Of a stretch of DNA of 64,000 nt, positions 1 through 14,995 are shown one piece after another. The notes beneath the pieces were generated by a model. It did no database searches and had not been told where the DNA came from. It saw only the letters and a list, made by a program, of their open reading frames with translations. The DNA is from Ichthyophthirius multifiliis. Lineage: Eukaryota > Ciliophora > Oligohymenophorea > Hymenostomatida. The translations under genes and the position numbers were made by a program. Position 1 is the first letter of the stretch; every line of letters starts with the position of its first letter. The stretch is from positions 186,001 to 250,000 of the forward strand of contig NW_004086444.1 of assembly GCF_000220395.1 (NCBI RefSeq). Reading direction: 5' to 3'.

Positions 1-353
1 AACAAAATTTTAATAAATATTTATAAAAAAAATTTAAAAATTAATATTTTAAATAAATTTAAAAAAGATAAAATTTTTAAGTATATAATATATATAAAAT
101 ATAATATATATATATATATATATTTTATTTAATATTTTATTTAAATATTTATTTTATATTTTCCATAAAAACATATTTTAATTATTTTTTATATATATTT
201 ATGCTATTATAAATTCTTATTAATTAATATATAAATATTTTATTTTATAAAATATATTTTATATTATTTAATTAAATATAATATTTTTTATTTTTTTTAT
301 AATCATATATGTAAATTTTTAAAAGTATAATAAAAACATAAATATATATAAAA
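1..353. other. AT-only intergenic flank
   Basis: Almost pure A and T with TA-rich runs and no reading frame of note on either strand under the ciliate code. It is the 5' flank of the aldo/keto reductase gene. I see no motif to assign. Confidence 0.7.
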
Positions 354-1401
354 ATGGAATAAATTTAAATTCCTAAAATAAATTTTTAAAACAATAGAGG
401 TTCAATCCCTTAAGTAGGATTTGGTACATATTAATTACAAGGAAATAACTGTAAATAAGCCATATTTGAAGCGCTAAAATTAGGTTATAATCATATAGAT
501 ACCGCAAGTATATACAAAAACGAATAAGAAATAAATTTAATAATAAATGATAAACAATTAAATATCTAAAGAGAAAATTTATTTATAACGTCTAAAATAT
601 CACCGGCAGAATAAGGTACACAAAATTCTTTAAATGCAGTTGAATAGATATTAAAAAGGCTAAATGTTTCTTATTTAGATTTAGTTTTGATTCATTGGCC
701 TGGAGTAAGTAAATATAAATTAGATGATCCTAAAATAGCTTAAATAAGATTAGAATCATGGAAAAGTTTGATAGATTTAAAAAATAAAGGTATTTAAAAT
801 AAAAAAAAATTTAAAAATAAATTAATAATTATATAAAAATAAATATATAATTTTAAATATATAAATATATATATATTTATATATATATATAAATATAAAT
901 ATAAATATAAATATAAATATAAATATAAATATAAATTTAAATATTTTTTATATTAATTAAGGTGTAGCAAAGCATATAGGAGTTAGTAATTTTAATATTA
1001 ATCATTTATAGCATTTGTTTGAAAATAGTGATGTTAAACCTGAAGTTAATTAATTTGAAATACATCCTTTATGTTATGATAAATAACTTATTAAATTTTG
1101 TGAAGATAATAATATAATAATTGAAGCATATAGTTCTTTAGCAAGATAGGATGAAAAAGTGATTAAAAATCAATTTATTGTAAATTTGAGTTTAAAATAT
1201 AAAAAAACTGTTCCTTAAATTTTACTTAGATGGGCAATTTAGCATAATTTTGTAATTATTCCAAAATCAAAAACTCCTAAATATATATAAGAAAATTTAA
1301 ATATTTTTGATTTCGAAATTAGTTAAGAAGATATGTAAAAATTAGATGATATGAATTAGAATTATCATACTTGCTGGGACCCTTCTGCTGTATTATATTG
1401 A
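354..1401 (+). CDS. Aldo/keto reductase
   Basis: NAD(P)H-dependent reductase of small carbonyl compounds, cytosolic, with the AKR TIM-barrel fold. With TAA/TAG as Gln the frame gives about 291 residues, close to the short AKR families. The catalytic tetrad can be read directly: Asp49 in NHIDTA, Tyr54 in SIYKNE, Lys81 in TSKI and His114 in LIHWPG. Later blocks GVSNF, QFEIHP, ILLRWAIQ and VIIPKSKTP fit the substrate- and cofactor-binding end of the barrel. One intron (790-961) splits a Gly codon and carries ATAAAT-type repeats; the join restores GVAKHIGVSNF exactly where the family has it. The start is the first ATG of the frame and TGA 1399-1401 closes it. Substrate cannot be predicted. The family call is very secure. 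Confidence 0.95.
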
Positions 1402-1590
1402 AAAAATTTCTTTTAAAAAATTCTATATTATTTATCTATTAAAGTTTTAAGATATTTGTATTTTTATTAAAATAATTTTCTTTGATTAAAAGATTATTTA
1501 TTTTTAATGTTAATTTTTTTTGGTTTTTTTTAATTTTATATTTATAAATAAAAATTTGCTTTAATTTTTTATTAAAAATAATATAATAAA

Positions 1591-3951
1591 TCATTTATTT
1601 AATATACAATTTAACAAAATAATTTCTTTAGAAATTTTATTTTTTTAAATCAAATGAAATTTATTGTCTAAATAGAATTTCTAGAAAACTATAAAAAAAT
1701 AGAAAATAATTAAAAAATGAATATAATTAAAATATATATATATATAAATATATATTTATATAATAAGATATTATTATTATTTACACTCTATCATCTAGTA
1801 TTTTTTTAATTACCATTTTAATTATTTGTTTAATTAAAACATATTTTTTTTTGGAAGGTACAGGTTAATAAGTTTTAATTCCTGACAATATTTAACCATT
1901 TATATCAACTATCGTTTGATTTTCATAATTTTAAACATTTCTTTATATTTATTTGCTTTCAATATTTATATAAAAAGCATCAATTAATAAATCTTTTTAA
2001 TAAAAAAATTATATATATAAATATATAATTTATAAATAAATATACTATTTTAAAGATTATATGCCATAACATAATTATTATGTAAAGTCGAATCCTATTA
2101 AGTAGCAATTTCTTTAAATATTTTTCTATTTTTAGATTAATCTAATTCAATTACATATAAATCCGCATTAGAAAAACCTTAATCAGAATAACCTCCAAAT
2201 ATTATTATTTTTGACTGAACTAAACAAGAACCAAAAGCACATTTTTGTATATTTTTTAAGCCATTAATCTCTACTTTTATCCAATTCAGATTTTCTATAT
2301 TAAGAATATTCAAATCAGAAATGATTCCACTTTAAATTGAAATTTGATTCCTATAAAGTCTATTACTATTATCATTTTTACCTCCATAAATAACTAAAAT
2401 ATTTAATTCTTCATAATAATGTTAACAATGTGAATATCTGGGTAAAGGTGCGACTCCTTTTGTATCCGGAAAAAGCCATTTTAAAGGTTTTTATCCTAAT
2501 TTTATGATTCTTAATTGGTTTGTACATTCCCCATTTTATTAAAGTCCTCCAAAAATATAAATTCCTTCTTCCTTTATTCTCCTTAATCTCTTATCTTTTA
2601 TTTTCTTAATATCTAATTAATAATAAGGGTTATCTAATTTAACTTCTCCCTTAAAAATAACAGACATTTAATGAAAGGCTAAACCTTTTTATTCGTTTCC
2701 TTCGATTTGTAAACTATTAGATTTGAAACTTTCCAAATTAACAGTAACAATATCAGATAAATGCTTATTATAACTATTAATACCTCCATATATAAAAAAA
2801 AATTTCCCAATAATACATGCCGAATGGTTTCGACGATTTTCTATTGCATCTCCATATGTTTTCAATTATGTCCAATTTTATGATAATAAATCTAAAATTT
2901 AAATATCATTAAAACACATTCTTTATTTCATATGTATATTAAATGTTTTTTCTCCTCCAAATATAATTATGCTTTTCTTATATCTTAATATTTATATTTT
3001 TGTTTAAATAATTAATATAAATTATATATACGTATTCGCTGTATGTCCATATCTACCTTCTGATAATTAAGGTATATTTTATATATTTGTCCATTACCAA
3101 GTTTAAAAATCTAAAACACATAGCTAATTAAATATTTCATTTCCTCTCCCACCATATAGATATAAATACTATAAATAATAATAGTTTTTTATGGTTTTAC
3201 AAAAAAATAAAAAATAAAATTAATTTCCTTACAGTATTAACTAAAGTAAGACTTGGAAATTCTCTTGTTTAAGGTCTCCATTATTCATCTAAAACTTTAT
3301 AGTAAAATAATTTAATATTAAAAAGTTAATTTTCAGTAGATTCTTTATTTTCATCTTCTTCATCTTTTTTATTAAATTAAGAATTTTGTAATTAAGTTTC
3401 TTAATAAAGGTTATTTTTTTAACCTTCCTTTTGTATAATGGATATTATATCATGCATTTTTATTCTTATTTAAGGAAGATTAATCTTTTTTTAGTTAGAA
3501 TTATAACTTGTGAGCATTCTATCATAAGATTTTGATTATAAAGTAGATATATTATTATTAAGCTAAGATTATTAGGATTTATTAAATAAAAGTTATTACC
3601 ATAGTAAATCTTTCTAATTTTGTTCATATTTATTTACTTTTGTAAATTTTTACCAGATAGAATGGTTCTTTAATATAGATTAAAATGGATAAAAACTTTA
3701 GTTTTCTTAACTTATTGAATTATTGTCTTCAGGAGCTGCAATTACAACAAAGTTAGGTTAATTTAATAATGAATCTAATTTACTATTTTTATTTTATGTA
3801 GAATCAGTTATTTATTTTTTATATTTTTATTCTAAATTAATTATTTGTTTTTTTTATTTGGGCTTTATATTTTTTTATTTATGCTTTTTGTTTCATTATG
3901 GGTTTATGTTTTTAAGTTTGGAAGAGTAGATTTAAAATTTTATTTTTTCAT
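1591..3951 (-). CDS. Kelch-repeat protein (5' frameshift at a homopolymer)
   Basis: A protein with a charged N/Q/K-rich N-terminal part followed by six or more Kelch blades, a likely beta-propeller protein-interaction module. Blade cores seen in order are LYLYGG, IIIFGG, FFIYGG, IYIFGG, LVIYGG and IIIFGG, with the usual downstream Trp (WTQ, WIK) and GR.GH/R.SH turns. Short introns lie near 3169-3232 (donor GTAAGG), about 3000-3040, and near the 3' end. The N-terminal ATG at 3949-3951 reads into the Kelch frame only if one A is added to the A8 run (complement of 3848-3855). The 3' end is uncertain: splicing with donor GTAAAT ends at 1591, donor GTGTAA ends near 1650. No enzyme domain is fused, so the partner is unknown. 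Confidence 0.8.
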
Positions 3952-4414
3952 ATTTTTATTTTTTATTAATATTAAATTTTTATTAACTATTTATTAATCT
4001 TTATTTTATGTATGTTATATTTTTTATTTTTAAATATCGAAAATATTTTTAAATTAATGTATTTTATTTTACTTTTTGGTTTGTTTTAAAGCTTATTAAT
4101 CTATTGCTATTAAAAATGAAATAAGGCACTCTAATTAAAAAGTTAGATTATTTTTAATTTGAAATAATTTAAAAAATTAATTTAAAAATTATTTTTTATA
4201 AATAAGTAAAAAATAACAATTTATTAACAATTTTTTATTTTTTTTAAATTATAAAATTAATAATAATACTATATTTATAAAATAATGAATTAAATGCTTT
4301 ATTATTAAAACTAAAAGATAAATAAATATTATTATTTTTTCATAATAAAATCAATACAATTTTATAAAGCTTATATTTTTTCCAATAAACTATAAAAGTA
4401 TATTTATTTCATAC
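3952..4414. other. Intergenic spacer
   Basis: Between two minus-strand genes. T/A-rich with short poly-T runs; it must hold the 5' control region of the Kelch gene and the 3' end of the coiled-coil gene. No coding frame found. Confidence 0.6.
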
Positions 4415-5772
4415 TCAAGATTAATTGATTATACTTAAATTAAAATTTAAACTTTTTTAAAGCTAATTTTTACGTTCAATACTTTTTCTTAACTCATATT
4501 CAGTATTTAGAATCTATTAATTATACATTTCAGTTTTCTAATTAACATATAAAATTATATTATTTATAAAAAAATATATATATTTACTAATTGTTATATT
4601 TCTTAATTTTATAATTATTTTTTAAAGTTTTTTATGTCTTCATAATCCTATTTTCTATCAAAAATATATTATTTTTCTTATAAACTTTTTTTCTTTTCTA
4701 AAACTTGTTTATGCTTATTTTCTATGTACTTTTTTTTTTTGTATAAATAAAAACAATTATATGGTTAATAAATATTATATATATTTTTTTATAATTTTTA
4801 ATTTTACAAAAGTAAACTAACTATTTGTTTATTCTTTTAATTATTAAAGGTTTTATTTTTATTTATATTCTCTAATCATTTAGTGTCTTTCTAAAGATTA
4901 TTCTTTAATTAATTTTTTTTCTTCATATTATTTATTATTTATATAGTTTTTAAGTATACTATCTTATGTCTTTTGAAATTAAATTTCGCTAATTAATTCA
5001 TTAAATTATTTTATTTATCCTAAAATTTTATCTCTTTTAGTTAATTAATGTTCAATTTTTTTATTAACAAATTATAAAGTATTGATTTATTTATTTGTTT
5101 ATAATAGGTTTTAAGTTAAAGCTCTCTTTTTTTCAATTACATCTATTTATTTAAACTATTAAATATTTAAAGAATTTTCTTTTAAATTTCCAATACTTTT
5201 AGTTATTTTCTTAGTGTTTTATTTTTAATCAATAATTTTTTTCACAAAAAAAGAATTATTATTTTTGTTTTAAGAACTGTTTTAACTAAAGCAATTTTTC
5301 TCAGAGTTTAATTTATATGGATTTTAAGATTATATAGAAATTTAATTTTCATTATTATCTTCTAGTTTTTTAATTAAATTCATTTGATTTAAAGATTAAA
5401 AAGAAACTTGATTGAATGGTATATTACATGAAGAGGCTTGATAAAAATAATTACAAACCTATTAAAGATAATCAGCAAAAATTAAAACATTAGAAATATA
5501 TGATTAACTTTATTAAAAAACTAATTTATTAGTTTCAAGTTCAAATTAATTCTAAAAAGATTAAGATAATAAAAAATCATAAGCTTTTTAAAGTAAATTA
5601 TGAATGTAATTAATGTTTGCTTAGTTAATCTTTCCTTGTTTAATTAAAATTTTTGTTTTACCAAATAATTATATTAATATTTAAGGATTTCTAAAAAACT
5701 AAAGAATAAAAGGCCAATCATATTCCTTTTAAAATAAATTTTAAATATAAATTAAATAAAAATATAAATATA

Positions 5773-5817
<45 letters not shown>

Positions 5818-6914
5818 TACTATTTTTGTTAAAAAAAATTAATCACAATTTAATTCGTTTGTTTTACAAAAAAGCCCAATTATTGATGTGCAAATATAAT
5901 ACACAAATAAAGGAGGTTTTTTCTTCTCATCTATCAATTTTATTCTCTTTTTATATCTTTTTTATAAAATTATAAATTTTTTGTTTTACAGTAACATTTT
6001 TTAATTTTATTTTTAAAATTATTTAATCTATCAACACTTCTTATGATAATTTTTTTGATAATTTTTTGGTTTATGTGTTTTTTTTTATTTTAAAAACACT
6101 ATTAAATATGCTTTAGAAGTTTTTATTAGTATTTATATTTTATTATTTGCTTTAAAAATTAAATTAACTGTCAATATGATTTTTCGTTACTTCGAAATCA
6201 ATATTTTAATTTTTATTTTAATCTTCATTTGTTTATTCAGTTATTGGTTTTTTATTAAAAAATATTTTAATAGTATTTTAAGGCTATATATTATTTAATG
6301 ATTTTTATTTTGTTCTTATATTATTTTAACTATTTTTACTTGAATAGCTTTTTTATCTGTTATTATTAAAGCTTTATTCTAATTATTATTAATTTAATTT
6401 ACTTTAATTAACTTTATTATTTTAAAAAGATTTTCTTAAAATACTATTAAGATTTTAACTATTTCGATTTTTTACAATATTTATATTTTTTATTTTATTT
6501 TAGTTTTTTTTTAAATCAAATTCACCAAAGGAAAAGTTGCATTCATTTTACTATAAAATTTTTTAATCTTTCTTTTAATGATAAAAATATATTTAAATAA
6601 AATATATGAAAATTAATTTTAATTATTTAGATTTAATATATATTCTTACTTTATTTATAGAATATTATGATATTTATTGTTTATTTTCTAAAAGAGATTT
6701 ATTATTTTTACTATTTTTGTTTGCTTGTTAATTATTTTCTATTTATTATATTATATTTTACCTAAAAGTTTCAAAAACATTTTCGTTTTGAGATTTCTTT
6801 ATTTTTTAACGTAAGCCTTTACAATATAATATATATTGGTTTTTAAAAATTTTATTTAAATATTATTTTTATGAAACTAAAAGTTGAGTTGATTTTAAAT
6901 TTTTATATGTTCAT
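4415..6914 (-). CDS. N/Q-rich protein with C-terminal coiled coil
   Basis: Not recognised. Manual splicing gives one long frame ending at TGA 4415-4417. The N-terminal third is low-complexity N/Q/S/K. A middle region without repeats (around VYYICTSIIG, then EYDWPFILQFFRNPQ and VLIFADYLQQVCNYF) looks globular. The C-terminal third is a strongly charged coiled coil (EKKRALTQNLLQ, LTKRDKILGQIKQF, EEKKLIKEQSLERHQ). Several introns are needed: one starting GTAAGAATAT near 6650, a 46-nt intron near 5945-5990, a long one carrying a (TA)n run (about 5690-5828), one near 4740-4815, and one near 4550-4600. The start ATG at 6912-6914 requires a 5' intron with donor GTTTCA, the weakest part of the model. 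A cytoskeletal or ciliary role is only a guess. Confidence 0.65.
5777..5814. repeat. (TA)n microsatellite in an intron
   Basis: About 19 uninterrupted AT units inside an intron of the minus-strand coiled-coil gene, between exons ending in ..FFLTKI and starting EYDWPF. Confidence 0.85.
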
Positions 6915-7487
6915 TATAGTAATATATTTTTTTTGTTTAATTTATAAGTAGGCTAAATAATTAAAATAATATTAATTGTTATAAAAATAAAAATTAATAA
7001 ATTATTAAAATAAAAATTAATAAATTTTTATATTTTATAGTTGATTTTTATTTTTATATTTATATTTATTTTTCTTTTAATCAAAATATTTATATATTAT
7101 TCAATTTTATTTAATTAAATTAATTATTAGTTTTTTTAATAATTTAATTATTTTTAAAAATATTAAATATTAAATTAATTGGTTTTTTAACTTTTTTAAT
7201 ATAAATTAAAATTTTTAAGATATTAAATATTATTTTAAAATTAGATTTATATTTATGAAAATTAATTTAAAAATATATATAATATTTAAAATTATTAAAT
7301 AATTTCAAATAATATAAATATAATAAAAAAATATTAATTAATTAATATGATTTCTTGTAAATAATTTAAAAATTTTATTTTTATTAAATTACAATTTTTA
7401 AATAAATACATAATTTCATTTGAAAAAAAGTAAAAAATAATAAATATATATTATTTAATAAAAAAAATATTAAAAAATAATTTAATA
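6915..7487. other. Divergent intergenic region
   Basis: Separates the start of the minus-strand coiled-coil gene from the start of the plus-strand C2 gene, so it should hold two promoters. Only A/T runs are visible; I cannot point to a specific element. Confidence 0.6.
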
Positions 7488-8253
7488 ATGAATTTTAATT
7501 TTATTGTATAACCTTTAAAAGCTATTTTATATTAAACTCCTGAAAATATTAATGCTAATCCTTACATTGTTTGCGTTGCACGTTTAGGATAAAATTAAAT
7601 AAAAAGAACATAAGTATGGGCCGGTAATAAATATGAAGCAAATTGGACTGATTAACTTAAATTATACAGAAATAATGAAGAAAACCTAGAAATAAGAATA
7701 AGTGCTATGGAAAGTCCATAGAGTTCTTAAGCTTAACTTTTAGGAGTCGCTGTAATACCAATAACATAAGCTTTATAAATGTAAAATTAAGAACTATGTT
7801 ATACTTTAAATATAAAAGAAAAAGAAGCAGGACAGGTAATAATTAAATTATAATATTTAGGAGAAAATATATAAGTTAATTGTATTTAAAACCAATATGA
7901 TTAATAAGTATAATAATTTCAACAATAATAAATAGTATAATAAAATCCTTAATAATAATAATAAATATAGTATGATTAATAAAATTAATTATTATAATCT
8001 CAATATATTTAAAAACCCTTGTAATAATATAATAAAAACATAATAGTAAAAAAAGTTATGACTGATAATAATAACGCACTTATTAGTAATGGATTTGAAT
8101 AAACATAATAATAATAATAATAATTATTATATATTCCTTAAGTATAAGTTAAAAATCTTTAACCTTATGAGATGGTTAATTATCCTTTGAATAAATAAAA
8201 TTATTATGAATATAATATTTAAAATTAAGAAAATTTAGTCTATACACCATAAC

Positions 8254-8310
<57 letters not shown>

Positions 8311-8775
8311 TATCTAATTCACTACTAACAATAAATCCTTAAACTATTTATTAAACAACAGGAATTTAATAAATTAAAAACATTCCTTATTAATAAAAGT
8401 AATAACAACTTAATAAATAATAAGAAATTTTTTTTCCCTAATAATAGGATATTAATCTTATTTAGTAATAATAATCTTGTTAGTTATAATAAATATAAAA
8501 CTAATAATAAAAATTAAGTAATTCTTAAATTAGATTACTTGGATACTAATAAACATTATAATAATAATAATAACATTAATAAACACAACAAACATAATAA
8601 TATGTTAAATAATAATTAGCTTATCCTAATAATACAAATTAATTATATTATGATTCTGCTTAACCTTAAACATAATGTTTGACTAATTCTTAAATAAAAT
8701 TAGTTTCATTACCTTAGTGATTATAATAATAACAAACATAATAAAAAGTATTATAAATAGCATCATAAATTGTTT

Positions 8776-8811
<36 letters not shown>

Positions 8812-9196
8812 CTTAATAACCTATGTAATAATTACCAAGTATTTCTCAATTATCTAATTAATAATTTGTTTAAAACTATTAATATGAATAATAATAGTAA
8901 CCTTCTGTAATTTAATAAAATGAAAGTCGAATTATTTAATAATATAATTTGGGTGATTAGGTTTAAAATGTAATATAATGGATAACCAAGTAAATATTAG
9001 AGATTTGTAGGTACTTATTTACCTCCTAATTATAAAATTATTTCTGATTAAAATTTTGATTAAGTTAGTAGAAATAATTACGATTATCAAAGAATCAATT
9101 AATATAATGTAAAAATATATAACTATAATATAATTATATAAATAATTAATATATATATCATAATAATATTTTAATTTTTAATAGTAAATTATTTGA
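7488..9196 (+). CDS. C2-domain protein with long poly-Gln/Asn tail
   Basis: The first about 125 residues read as a C2 domain, a calcium/phospholipid-binding beta-sandwich: NPYIVCVARLGQ, IKRTQVWAG, WTDQLKLY, LEIRISAME, LLGVAVIPI, and closing AGQVIIKLQYLG. The Ca-binding aspartates of classical C2 domains are not obvious, so binding may be calcium-independent. The rest is Gln-rich and mostly encoded by TAA, with two pure TAA tracts, and ends in a less biased tail (GTYLPPNYKIISD). Two introns near the 3' end fit: one after ..GDQVQN (about 8969-8999, GTAATA...ATTAG) and one ending at 9184. The start is the first ATG (7488) and TGA is 9194-9196. Ciliates have many short C2 proteins with Q-rich tails; a membrane-associated role is an inference. 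Confidence 0.82.
8255..8311 (+). repeat. (TAA)n tract encoding poly-Gln
   Basis: A run of about 19 TAA triplets, read as Gln in the C2 gene frame. Confidence 0.9.
8777..8811 (+). repeat. Second (TAA)n tract encoding poly-Gln
   Basis: Shorter TAA run in the same C2 gene and in the same reading phase as the first. Confidence 0.85.
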
Positions 9197-9554
9197 TTGA
9201 TATTAATGATTATTAAGAAAAATTAAATTTATATTAATAATATATTTCCATTATTTATATAAACAGTAAAATTTTTATATATATATATATACATATATAT
9301 TATCAATTATTCATAAAATATCTATTATGAATATATTTTATTATATTTTTGTTAAAATATTAATATAAAAAATGTAAAAATTTTTATTGTAAACATTAAA
9401 AAAAAATTTAATATAAAGAAAATAAGAATATTAAAAAGATATAAAATTTAGTAAATTTTTTGAGAATAAATAATTTAAATATATGAAAATATAAAAATTA
9501 TATATATAGATAAATAATTTTATTTATAAAAAAATTAATAATAATAAAAAAAAA
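9197..9554. other. Convergent intergenic spacer
   Basis: Lies between the 3' ends of the C2 gene and the next minus-strand coiled-coil gene. Only TA-rich sequence, no frame. Confidence 0.6.
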
Positions 9555-11817
9555 TCATTTAATATTTTATGTAGAAGGATACCTTGAATTTCTAACCTTT
9601 GAATAAGTTTCATAAGTACTTTTATTATTCATAATATCGTTTCCAATTTCCCTACATTAATTTTAATAATCTTTAGCTTTTTCTGCATTAAATTTATATT
9701 CTATCATAGCCCCTTCAATTTTTTCATATTTATTGATTAGTTCATTAATTTCAGCATTTTTTAACGCACACATATTTTTCAGGTCTTCAATTTCCCCATT
9801 CATAATATTAATTTAATTTTAATGAGAAATCTTAATTTATTCAATAGTATAATTATTAATTTTTTCTAATTTAATTCTCTAATCCTCCAATTCTTAAGCT
9901 TTTAATCTTTCTAACTTCAAAACATGATTAGCTTAACTAGAATTTTCATTATTTATTTTCTTAATTTCTCTTTCTAAATTATCCCTTTATTTATGTAAAT
10001 TATATACTTCTTTTTCTTTCAACTCAATAATTTCTTTAATAATAATAATTTTTTTATATATATATAAACATTTATATAAATAAACCTTTTAATTTTTAAA
10101 TATCCGATTCTAAATATTTAATTGCAGTTTCTAATTTTTTTTTCTATTCATTAGAATTAGTATTTAAAACTTATATTTTAAGCTTTAAATCTTCTACAGT
10201 AATATCCCTTTCATTTTTAAGATTTGTCAGATTTTTCTACAAACTATCAACTTCTTAATTTCTATTATCTAAATCTTACTATAAATCAAGTACATTTTAC
10301 ATATTTTGAGCTCTAATGGAATCTATTTCTTAATTTTTAATATTTGAAAGTTTTTAGAGATTTTCTACTTCTTATTCTAAATATTTAATTTAATTTTATT
10401 ATTAACTTGTGAATTCATTCTTGTTTAAATTCAACAAATTATATTTTTATTAACATTCTTCCGATTATTTTTATTTCTCTTTTTATAAATTATCGAATTT
10501 GTTTTTCCAGTTTTCAATATCTTCACATAGTCTAGATAATTCAAGATTATAATTATCTCTCTATAGCATTTTTTCCCTAATTTAATTTTCTATCTCGCTT
10601 TATTTATCTTAAATTATCTTCTTTAAACTCTCAATTTGATTGTTTAAAGCTTCAATTTAATTCTCATGGTGATATTTTAGTCCTTAAATGTCTTAAGAAT
10701 TCTAGTTTGATAATTATTCTTTTATTTCCTATATTTGCATATTCGCAAAATCATTATTATCTACAATTCTATCTTTAAAAGCCTAAATTTCCTCCCTTAA
10801 AAGTTAGTTTTCCTCCTCAAAGTTTGCCTTTTGTCCTCTATTTTAATTTATCAAGGCCTCTATTTCTCTAGTCTTTACACCTAATAAATTCCTCAATTTA
10901 TTAACTTCCCCACCCATCACTTCTAGTTCATTATCATGTAATTTTTTCAACAAATCGAGCTATTGACCTGTTTAATTATCGAGTTTCGACCTTAAATTTT
11001 CCAATTCTTACTAAGATTAAACTTCTAATTCTGATATTTTCATTTTAAGTCTTTCTCGGTCTTCACATATGCGATTTTATTAAGAATTTCCATCATATTT
11101 AACTTTAGAAACTTAAGATTATAATAAAGAAATTTCCTTTTCCCTATCTTCAACTATATTTCTTAATTTTTTTAACTATTCTTCATAAAGCTCTATATTT
11201 TAAGCATGCTATTTTTTTTAAGTTTCATTTTTTTCATGAAATTCAGTATATAATCGAAATTTCTTCTCCTCAATAAGTCTTACTTTGTCAATTTCAGCCT
11301 ATTTAAGTTCATCTTTTACTCTAGTATTTTCTTATAATAGTCTTTTGAGTTCTAATTCGTAATTTTATTTCAAAGAAACAACATTATTCATTTATGATTC
11401 ATATTTTTGTTTCCACAAATCAATCTCAGCTTTTTTCTAGTCTAATTATTTCTATAAAATCTCTTTTTCAGAGCATATTACAGCGTTCTATTTTAATATA
11501 TTTTCTACTTTTGATTCCAATTCAAAAGATTTTCTAGCTCGAAAATTTGCAAGTTCTAAATCAGAATTAGCCTAACATAAACATGATTCTAATTCATTAC
11601 ATCTACTTTTCCATAAATCAGCTTAGTTTAAATTATTATTATTAATGGTGTGTTTTGATTCATTTATTGATTAATTGTAGGATAGAAGATTGTTTAAACG
11701 CTAAGTATCAGGAGATTAGACTTAATTTTAAGGGTTATTGAAAGTACCAGATAATATTATATTTTTATTTGATGATAAAACATCATTAGGATTATAGCTT
11801 TGACGGCTGTTAAACAT
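9555..11817 (-). CDS. Long coiled-coil cytoskeletal-type protein
   Basis: About 730 residues, nearly all heptad-like coiled coil after a short Ser/Asn-rich head (MFNSRQSYNPNDVLSS). Recurrent aromatic patches of the type L-W-K-x-K/R-Y/C/F occur (DLWKSRCNELE, DLWKQKYESQ, NWKNKFDNL), and charged stretches such as LIEEKKFRLYTEF, NKLRNLLGVKTREIEAL and LSRLCEDIENW follow. The tail ends in SRYPSTQNIK. One intron (about 10035-10090, donor GTTTAT, acceptor TTAAAG) is needed. The start is the only ATG before the head and TGA is at 9555-9557. Coiled-coil proteins of this make-up build cortical and oral filaments in ciliates (the tetrin type), which is the likeliest role, but I cannot assign orthology. 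Confidence 0.75.
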
Positions 11818-13722
11818 TTGATTTAATTATGATTATATATATTTATTGCCGTTATTTATAATTTTTATTAATTTTTATTTAATTGTATATGTAATTATAT
11901 ATATATATAAATATAAATATATATATATATTTATATATATTTATATATATTTATATATATATTTTATTCATTTGATTTTTTAATTATTACTTTTGTAATA
12001 TTTTTTTCATATTTTAATATTTTTTTTTATTACATTTTATATTTTTAATTTTTTTTTTTATTAATTTAAAAATATTAATATAAAGTTTACTACTAAATGA
12101 TTTATTTTTATATTTAAATTATATATTTATATATATTGTTTATATATTTTATTTTATTTTTTCTTTATACAATATATATTTTAATTTCATAATTAAAGTT
12201 ATATTTTAAGTTATTTCATTTTAATAAACATAATTTTTATAAAATATAATATATATTATATATTTTTATAAATATATATTAATTTTTGTTTTTTATTTTA
12301 TCATAAACTAAATATATTTTTAAAATATTTCTAATAAATTTTTTTTATAGTTTTCATATAAACTATTAAATTAACATTTTATATTGTTATTTTCTATATA
12401 TTTTTATTATAAAAAAATCATTAATAATGTTTAATTTTTATATAATTATTAATATTATAATTTTTTTTTTTTTTCTTTATAAATTACTGATTATGTTCTT
12501 TTATTTAATTTATTTTAGATTAAATTTTTAGATATATATATATATAAAAATATATCTTTATTATTTTTTTAAATTTTTTTAATAAAAATAAAATAAAAAC
12601 TTAAACCTAATTGAAAAAATAATATTAGCATTCATTTAAAATAATTATTTTAACTTAAATATATTTTTTTTTAAATATTTATTCTATAATTTCTAAAAAC
12701 TTTTAAATTTTTTAATAACAACTTAAAAGGAATTATCATAATTTTAAATTTAAATAATTAATTTTATTTTTTTATAAATAAAATAGGAAAAAAATAAAAA
12801 AAAATCTTTATAGACTTTAAAATATTGATATTAATTTCAATACAATTTATTATATTATAAACTGAGTAGTTTATATTATTTTTTAATTTTTTTTAAAAAA
12901 TGATTTAAATTTAAATAAATGTATTATATAGTATAATCATATTATTATTTTTTTAATATATTTATTAGAAATCTTAGTATAAAAAAATTACTTATAAAAA
13001 ATATAATCATAATTATTATATATTAAATCTTAATTATCAAAATAATAAAAAAAATTAAAAATATATATAAATTTATATAAAAAATATAAATATTTATATA
13101 TTTATATATTTATATATTTATATATATATATTATAATTATTATTATTATTATTATATTTTGGCTTTCTTAATTAATTTTAAATTTATATATTTTATTTTA
13201 ATTCTATATTATATTTTATTATATCTTTTTAAATATTTTTAATCAATTATTTCTTTTATTTGTTTATAATATTTAATTTATATTTCAAATAAATAAAAAT
13301 TTAAAAAGTTTTATATATTATATAAATATTTTTAATCTATATTATAATTTTTTTTTTTTTTTTTTTTAATTATTAGAATTTTTTTTTTTCTTTATTTATA
13401 TAATTTAGTTAAATAATTTTTATTCAAGTTAATAATAATTATTAAAAAATAAGTATAAAAATATTAATAAAAAAAAACAAAATTTATTATAATTAACAAA
13501 TATAAAATTTGAATTAAAATTTTTAAAAAATTGAATTTATAATATATTTAAAACAAAAATATATCTTATATTTATATAAACATATATATATTTTTTTATG
13601 ATATAAAAAATAAACAAATTAAAAAATATAAATTAGAATCAATTTAAAAGAATGAAATGAAATATAAATATAAATAAATAATAGAATCAATAATTATTAA
13701 AAAATAAATATAATAAAATTTA
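11818..13722. other. 1.9-kb gene-free AT-rich region
   Basis: No reading frame with coding character on either strand even with TAA/TAG as Gln. It contains TATATA stretches (about 11895-11965) and a short TTA repeat (about 13137-13155). It is longer than most spacers here; an untranslated leader, an unrecognised RNA gene or an internally eliminated-sequence remnant cannot be excluded. Confidence 0.5.

Positions 13723-14995
<1,273 letters not shown>

Noticed and set aside
397-412. GGTTCAATCCC, resembling a tRNA T-loop
   Set aside because: It encodes RGSIP at the start of the aldo/keto reductase; no cloverleaf can be folded around it.
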